From Natronohydrobacter sp. (GTDB taxonomy: Bacteria > Pseudomonadota > Alphaproteobacteria > Rhodobacterales > Rhodobacteraceae): a stretch of DNA of 64,000 nt. The notes under the pieces are model-generated. The model was given only the letters and a program-made list of their open reading frames with translations, was not told where the DNA came from and ran no database searches. A program made the translations under genes and the position numbers. Positions within the stretch are counted from its first letter, which is position 1, and each line of letters begins with the position of its first letter. Below are positions 59,586 through 64,000 of this stretch, in pieces. Location of the stretch: the NCBI GenBank assembly GCA_020832555.1, contig JAFIEM010000001.1, positions 62,001 to 126,000 of the forward strand, given 5' to 3'.

Positions 59586-61427
59586 TCACCATCCTTCGGG
59601 CAATTTGCGCACAGCCCCCTGCGCGGCAGATGTTGTCAGCGCGGCATAGGCGCGCAAAGCGGTCGTGACCTTGCGCGGGCGCGGCTTGGCGGGCACCCAG
59701 CCCTTTTCATCCTGCGCCTTGCGCCGTGCAGCAAGGGTCGCGTCATCCACCGCCAGATGGATTGTCCGGTTGGGAATGTCGATCTCGATCAGATCGCCCT
59801 GTTCCACCAGCCCGATCAGCCCGCCTTCTTCCGCTTCCGGGCTGACATGGCCAATGGACAGGCCCGATGTGCCGCCCGAGAAACGCCCGTCTGTCACCAG
59901 CGCGCAAGCCTTCCCCAGCCCTTTCGATTTCAGGTAGCTGGTGGGATAAAGCATCTCCTGCATCCCCGGCCCACCGCGCGGCCCTTCATAGCGGATGATG
60001 ACCACTTCACCGGCCTTGACCTTGCCAGTCAGAATCCCGCTGACGGCATCATCCTGAGATTCGAACACATGCGCCGGGCCAGAGAATTTCAGGATCGACT
60101 CGTCCACCCCTGCCGTTTTCACGATGCAGCCCTGTTCCGCCAGATTGCCGAACAGTACGGCAAGGCCCCCATCCTGACTGAACGCATGCTCCTTCGACCG
60201 GATCACACCCTTTTCGCGGTCCATATCAAGCGCATCATAGGCTTTCGACTGGCTGAATGCTTGCGTCGTGCGCACGCCGCCCGGCGCGGCCTTGTAGAAA
60301 TCATGCACCTCTGGGTCGTCCGTGCGCATGATGTCCCACATATCCAGCGCCATGCCCATGGTCGGGCTGTGGACGGTCGGCAAGTCACGATGCAGCAGCC
60401 CCGCGCGGTCCAGTTCACCCAGGATCGCCATGATCCCGCCCGCGCGATGCACATCTTCCATATGCACATCATCTTTCGCAGGGGCGACTTTCGACAGGCA
60501 GGGCACGCGCCGCGACAAACGGTCAATATCGGCCATCGTGAATTCGATCCCGCCTTCATGCGCGGCAGCCAGCAGATGCAGCACAGTGTTGGTGGACCCG
60601 CCCATGGCGATATCCAGCGACATGGCATTTTCGAACGCCTTGAAGCTTGCGATGTTACGCGGCAGCACGCTCTCGTCATCCTGCTCATAATAGCGCTTGG
60701 CCAGATCGACGACGACATGGCCTGCGCGCAGGAACAGTTGTTTGCGATACGCATGTGTGGCCAGCGTCGAGCCATTACCCGGCAATGACAGGCCCAGCGC
60801 CTCGGTCAGGCAGTTCATCGAGTTTGCGGTGAACATGCCCGAGCAAGAACCGCAGGTCGGGCAGGCTTCTTCTTCCATCGCCTGCACCTGCGCGTCAGTG
60901 TATTTGTCATCAGCCGCCCAGACCATCGCATCGACCAGATCGACGGCCTTGGTCACACCATCAACTTCGACCTTGCCCGCCTCCATCGGTCCGCCAGAGA
61001 CGAACACGCATGGAATGTTCAGCCGCATCGCCGCCATCAGCATGCCGGGCGTGATCTTGTCGCAGTTGGAAATACACACCATCGCATCGGCGCAATGGGC
61101 ATTGACCATGTATTCCACCGAATCCGCGATCACCTCGCGCGAGGGCAGGGAATAGAGCATTCCGTCATGGCCCATCGCGATCCCATCATCCACGGCGATC
61201 GTGTTGAATTCCTTGGCGACACCGCCTGCTTTCTCGACCTCGCGCGCGACCATCTGGCCGAGGTCTTTGAGATGCACATGTCCCGGCACGAATTGTGTGA
61301 AGGAATTGACAATCGCGATGATCGGCTTGCCGAAATCGCTATCCTTCATGCCTGTGGCCCGCCAGAGCCCACGGGCCCCGGCCATGTTGCGTCCATGTGT
61401 GGTCGTGCGCGAGCGGTATCTTGGCAT
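59586..61427 (-). CDS. ilvD: Dihydroxy-acid dehydratase
   Basis: A 613-residue IlvD/Edd enzyme, dehydrating dihydroxy-acids in valine, leucine and isoleucine synthesis. Fe-S cluster Cys lie in V-C-I-S-N-C-D-K (about 117-124) and [11 protein letters not shown] (about 190-200). The T-D-G-R-F-S-G-G-T motif is in the C-terminal domain. The ATG at 61427 has GGAGGA eight bases upstream and fits the family start M-P-R-Y-R-S. It sits between dgcA and the D-amino acid aminotransferase on the same strand. Confidence 0.95.
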   Translation of the reverse strand: MPRYRSRTTTHGRNMAGARGLWRATGMKDSDFGKPIIAIVNSFTQFVPGHVHLKDLGQMVAREVEKAGGVAKEFNTIAVDDGIAMGHDGMLYSLPSREVIADSVEYMVNAHCADAMVCISNCDKITPGMLMAAMRLNIPCVFVSGGPMEAGKVEVDGVTKAVDLVDAMVWAADDKYTDAQVQAMEEEACPTCGSCSGMFTANSMNCLTEALGLSLPGNGSTLATHAYRKQLFLRAGHVVVDLAKRYYEQDDESVLPRNIASFKAFENAMSLDIAMGGSTNTVLHLLAAAHEGGIEFTMADIDRLSRRVPCLSKVAPAKDDVHMEDVHRAGGIMAILGELDRAGLLHRDLPTVHSPTMGMALDMWDIMRTDDPEVHDFYKAAPGGVRTTQAFSQSKAYDALDMDREKGVIRSKEHAFSQDGGLAVLFGNLAEQGCIVKTAGVDESILKFSGPAHVFESQDDAVSGILTGKVKAGEVVIIRYEGPRGGPGMQEMLYPTSYLKSKGLGKACALVTDGRFSGGTSGLSIGHVSPEAEEGGLIGLVEQGDLIEIDIPNRTIHLAVDDATLAARRKAQDEKGWVPAKPRPRKVTTALRAYAALTTSAAQGAVRKLPEGW

Positions 61428-61487
61428 CTGGCTATCCTCCGAAATCGCGCAATGCATAGCGCATGCGCAGGGCTTGGGGAAGAGTAG

Positions 61488-62450
61488 TCAGCCCCAAAGC
61501 GCGGGCAAGGGCGGATGCACTCCGTGTGTATCATAGTGCAGCGGCGGGTCGCGATCCTCGGCCAGCAGCAGCGGCCCGTCCAGATCGACGATCTCGGCCC
61601 CTTGGGCCACCAGCATTGCAGGCGCCATCGCCAGCGACGATCCCACCATGCAACCGACCATCACCGCGTAACCCTCGGCCCGCGCCGCATCCCGCAGCGC
61701 CAGCGCTTCAGTCAGCCCGCCGGTCTTGTCGAGCTTGATATTCACCATGTCATATTTGCCGCGCAGCCCCGGCAGGCTGGCCCGGTCATGGCAGCTTTCA
61801 TCGGCGCAAACGGGCAGGGGCCGCGCAATCTCGGCCAGCATGTCATCCGCACCGGCAGGCAAGGGTTGCTCCACCATCGCCACACCCAGCCGCAACAGAT
61901 GCGGTGCAAGCTCGGCATAAACCTCGGCGCTCCAGCCTTCATTGGCGTCAATGATGATCCGCGTCTTTGGGGCACCGCGCCGCACGGCTTCCAGACGCGG
62001 CATGTCGTCCGGCGTGCCCAGCTTGATCTTCAGAAGCGGTCTATGCGCATGCTTGCGCGCCGCAGCTTCCATCTTTTCAGGACTGTCCAACGACAAAGTA
62101 AACGCCGTGACCACTGGTGCAGGTTCGGGCACGCCAAGCAAATCCCAGACCCGGACCCTTGCGTGCTTCGCTTCCCAATCCCAGAGCGCGCAATCTACGG
62201 CATTGCGTGCAGCCCCCGCAGGCAGAGCATCCTGCAGCGCCGCCTGCGTTACCTGCGCGTCCAATCCTTCGATCTGCACGCGCACAGTCTCCAGCGTCTC
62301 GCCATAGCGCGCATAGGGCACACATTCCCCTTGCCCGGTGATCCCGTCGCGCGCCACGACCACCCGCAGCACATCCGCATGCGTCCGCGATCCCCGCGCA
62401 ATGGTGAACACTTCCGCCAGCGCAAAACGGTCCTCTGTGACGGTCAACAC
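61488..62450 (-). CDS. dgcA: Enolase-superfamily dipeptide epimerase / N-acetyl-D-glutamate racemase DgcA
   Basis: A 320-residue muconate-lactonizing-type enolase-superfamily enzyme. The catalytic residues are K-x-K (L-L-K-I-K-L-G), Asp in I-I-I-D-A-N-E, Glu in V-E-Q-P-L-P, Asp in C-A-D-E-S and the second Lys in N-I-K-L-D-K-T-G. Such enzymes are annotated as L-Ala-D/L-Glu epimerases. Pairing with a DUF1611/DgcN gene indicates the DgcA role in D-glutamate catabolism. The GTG start has AAGGGGG six bases upstream. The dgcN gene is about 100 bases upstream. Confidence 0.87.
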   Translation of the reverse strand: MLTVTEDRFALAEVFTIARGSRTHADVLRVVVARDGITGQGECVPYARYGETLETVRVQIEGLDAQVTQAALQDALPAGAARNAVDCALWDWEAKHARVRVWDLLGVPEPAPVVTAFTLSLDSPEKMEAAARKHAHRPLLKIKLGTPDDMPRLEAVRRGAPKTRIIIDANEGWSAEVYAELAPHLLRLGVAMVEQPLPAGADDMLAEIARPLPVCADESCHDRASLPGLRGKYDMVNIKLDKTGGLTEALALRDAARAEGYAVMVGCMVGSSLAMAPAMLVAQGAEIVDLDGPLLLAEDRDPPLHYDTHGVHPPLPALWG

Positions 62451-62491
62451 GACAGCCCCCTTTCATTCTTGCAAAAACATCCTGGGGTGAA

Positions 62492-62551
62492 TTGGGCCGC
62501 AGGCCCAAGAGGGGCAACGCCCCTCAAACCTTCGATATGGGGCAACGCCCC
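62492..62551. repeat. Three tandem GC-rich hairpins between dgcN and dgcA
   Basis: TTGGGCC-GCA-GGCCCAA (62492-62508), GAGGGGC-AAC-GCCCCTC (62509-62525) and GGGGC-AAC-GCCCC (62539-62551). The last two share the 13-base core GGGGCAACGCCCC. This looks like a REP-type intergenic element of the kind found in many Rhodobacterales, and could cause attenuation or mRNA stabilisation. Confidence 0.7.
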
Positions 62552-62552
62552 C

Positions 62553-63554
62553 TTAGATCCCGGCAAGCGCATCCACGAGCCGCCCTGCACCATGGCGGAA
62601 CGGATCAACCGTCGGCAGCCCCATCCGTGCCTCGACCTCGGCGCAATAATCAAGCGCCTCTTGCTCTTCAAGCCCGGCCGTGTTGATCGAAATCCCCACC
62701 ACCTGACAGGCAGGATTGGCCACCCGCGCCAGCGTCAGCGCCATGTCGCGCAGCGCCTCCAGCGAGGGCAGCGCATAGCCCGGCAAGCCGCGCATATGCT
62801 CGCGCGTCGGCTCATGGCTCAGGATCAGGGCGTCTGGCTGGCCACCATGGATCAGCGCCATCGTCACCCCGGAATAGGAGACATGGAAGAGTGACCCCTG
62901 TCCCTCGATCAGATCCCAGTGATCCGGGTCATTGTCCGGCGTCAGCCATTCCACCGACCCCGCCATGAAATCAGCGATCACCGCGTCCAGCGGCACCCCG
63001 TCCCCGGTGATCAGAATGCCAGTCTGGCCCGTCGCGCGGAAACTGGCTTTCATGCCACGCGCGATCATCTCGCGTTCCATGCAAAGCGCCGTGTACATCT
63101 TGCCAACCGAGCAATCCGTGCCCACGGCCAGGCACCGCTTTCCGCTGCGCTTGACACCATTGGCGATGGGATACTTGACCGAAGGAATGCGTACGTCATG
63201 CAACTGGCGCCCGCAGGCTTCAGCCACAGCCTTGAGGTCCGGCTCGTCGCGCAGCAGGTTGTGCAGGCCAGATGCCAGATCGAACCCTTCTTCCAGAGCC
63301 GCCACCAGCACTTTTTTCCACGCGGCAGAGATGACGCCGCCCCGGTTGGCCACCCCGATCACCAGCGTTTTTGCGCCTGCGGCTTTGGCTTCGGTCAATG
63401 TCATGTCCGGCAGCTTCATATCCGCCTTGCAGCCCTCCATGCGGAACTGACCAATAGCGAACTCCGGACGCCAGTCCTTGATGCCCTGTGCAACCTTGGC
63501 GGCCAGCGCGTCAGGCGCATCGCCCAGAAACAGAAGATACGGGGTTTCGATCAT
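62553..63554 (-). CDS. dgcN: DUF1611 family protein DgcN (probable D-glutamate N-acetyltransferase)
   Basis: A 333-residue DUF1611 protein. The C-terminal half has a P-loop-like G-T-D-C-S-V-G-K-M (about 143-151) and the family motifs S-F-R-A-T-G-Q-T-G and I-E-G-Q-G-S-L-F-H. Members next to an enolase-superfamily epimerase have been described as DgcN, acetylating D-glutamate so that DgcA can act on the N-acetyl form. This is the first gene of a probable dgcN-dgcA unit. The assignment rests on gene pairing and motif memory. Confidence 0.85.
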   Translation of the reverse strand: MIETPYLLFLGDAPDALAAKVAQGIKDWRPEFAIGQFRMEGCKADMKLPDMTLTEAKAAGAKTLVIGVANRGGVISAAWKKVLVAALEEGFDLASGLHNLLRDEPDLKAVAEACGRQLHDVRIPSVKYPIANGVKRSGKRCLAVGTDCSVGKMYTALCMEREMIARGMKASFRATGQTGILITGDGVPLDAVIADFMAGSVEWLTPDNDPDHWDLIEGQGSLFHVSYSGVTMALIHGGQPDALILSHEPTREHMRGLPGYALPSLEALRDMALTLARVANPACQVVGISINTAGLEEQEALDYCAEVEARMGLPTVDPFRHGAGRLVDALAGI

Positions 63555-63818
63555 GGCAGGGCTCCGGAAAGAAAAGGTTATTGTCGCAGCATCATCCAGT
63601 TTCGATGCAATGTCTTGATCGATCTTGATGAATTTGCGCGTATCAATCGAATTTTCTTCGGTAAATGTTCAATAATTCAGCGTTTTCTTCTCTTTCCACG
63701 AATATAGCCTGACGCGATGCGCGCCTTCGCACCTGCAGAAACCGGGTTGCGGCAGTTCACGCAAGAATATAACACCGCTGACGAAAACTTCGCAACTTCC
63801 TGACCCGAAAGGTGCCCC
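63555..63818. promoter_or_regulatory. Divergent dgcN / mcl promoter region
   Basis: The 264 bases between the two divergent genes are AT-rich around 63610-63690, as expected for promoters. TTGAT and ATCAA arms around 12 bases (about 63625-63646) form a possible operator. No gene is seen. Confidence 0.35.
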
Positions 63819-64000
63819 ATGAGCTTCCGCATCCAGCCCACTCCGCCCGCGCGCCCCAATCGCTGCCAGTTGTTCGGCCCAGGATCGCGCGTGGCACTGT
63901 TCGAGAAGATGGCGGCTTCCGCGGCAGATGTGATCAACCTTGATCTGGAAGACTCGGTCGCCCCCTCCGACAAGGACGCTGCCCGTGCCAATATCATCGC
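63819..64000 (+). CDS. mcl1: L-malyl-CoA/beta-methylmalyl-CoA lyase, 5' part
   Basis: The first 60 codons of a HpcH/HpaI-type citrate-lyase-like enzyme; the gene continues past the window. The start M-S-F-R-I-Q-P-T-P-P-A-R-P-N-R-C-Q-L-F-G-P-G-S-R and the N-L-D-L-E-D-S-V-A-P segment match the Rhodobacter Mcl1 enzyme of the ethylmalonyl-CoA pathway, which splits malyl-CoA and methylmalyl-CoA. CGAAAGG lies upstream of the ATG. Confidence 0.88.
   Translation, partial: MSFRIQPTPPARPNRCQLFGPGSRVALFEKMAASAADVINLDLEDSVAPSDKDAARANII

Noticed and set aside
63677..63997. Minus-strand frame of 106 codons over the mcl start
   Set aside because: The plus strand encodes a clear malyl-CoA lyase N-terminus. 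The antisense frame has no features.

Overview
The window is high-GC, gene-dense DNA from an alphaproteobacterium of the order Rhodobacterales. The evidence is a petP-petR regulator pair, a Caulobacter-type MipZ, a malyl-CoA lyase (mcl) start, a DgcN/DgcA pair, a flgE-flgK-flgL-flgI block with CtrA-like boxes, and a DUF1244 protein. No rRNA, CRISPR array or intact insertion sequence was seen. One tRNA (Val, GAC) is present.

The left edge (1-5835) holds a tightly coupled minus-strand operon in the order HMG-CoA reductase, UbiA-type prenyltransferase, a rifampicin-phosphotransferase-like dikinase, a DUF3419/BtaA-like aminocarboxypropyl transferase, and the first 38 codons of a membrane protein with the dolichol/phytol-kinase-type motif. 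Adjacent genes overlap by a few to about 40 bases, and a perfect 9-bp inverted repeat lies just upstream. Together they suggest an undescribed isoprenoid or polar-lipid pathway.

After a gene-poor stretch and a DUF2383 protein, positions 7117-23257 form one plus-strand operon. It contains a BY-kinase-like protein with a degenerate P-loop, a Wzz-like protein, an O-antigen-ligase/Wzy-like membrane protein, a type I PKS (KS-AT-KR-DH-ACP-TE), a GT2 glycosyltransferase, an NRPS (formyltransferase, adenylation domain carrying an inserted luciferase-like monooxygenase, PCP) and a 4'-phosphopantetheinyl transferase. This hybrid PKS/NRPS within a polysaccharide-export-type operon is the most striking system in the window.

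Positions 23533-42352 are mostly core genome: a small secreted protein, a low-molecular-weight tyrosine phosphatase, a PCuAC copper chaperone with a small partner, an enoyl-CoA hydratase-like protein, TamB/TamA, ahcY, pnp, petR/petP, a branched-chain aminotransferase, a GST-like protein, a CPA1 antiporter with a cyclic-nucleotide-binding domain, an N-formylglutamate amidohydrolase, tRNA-Val and rpmJ. Positions 42541-51805 carry a dimethylglycine/sarcosine dehydrogenase-like gene, a flagellar set (flgI, flgL, flgK, flgE, motB) and a lytic-transglycosylase-like lipoprotein.

Positions 52145-58648 carry a 57-residue ORF, mipZ, rpmE, rplS, rplT, rpmI, a small membrane protein, pyk, a DUF1244 protein and an acidic RTX-repeat protein. 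The right end (58720-64000) has a D-amino-acid aminotransferase, ilvD, dgcA and dgcN (probable D-glutamate catabolism) and the start of the malyl-CoA lyase gene, which runs off the window. All domain and family calls are from reading the sequence; no database search was run.
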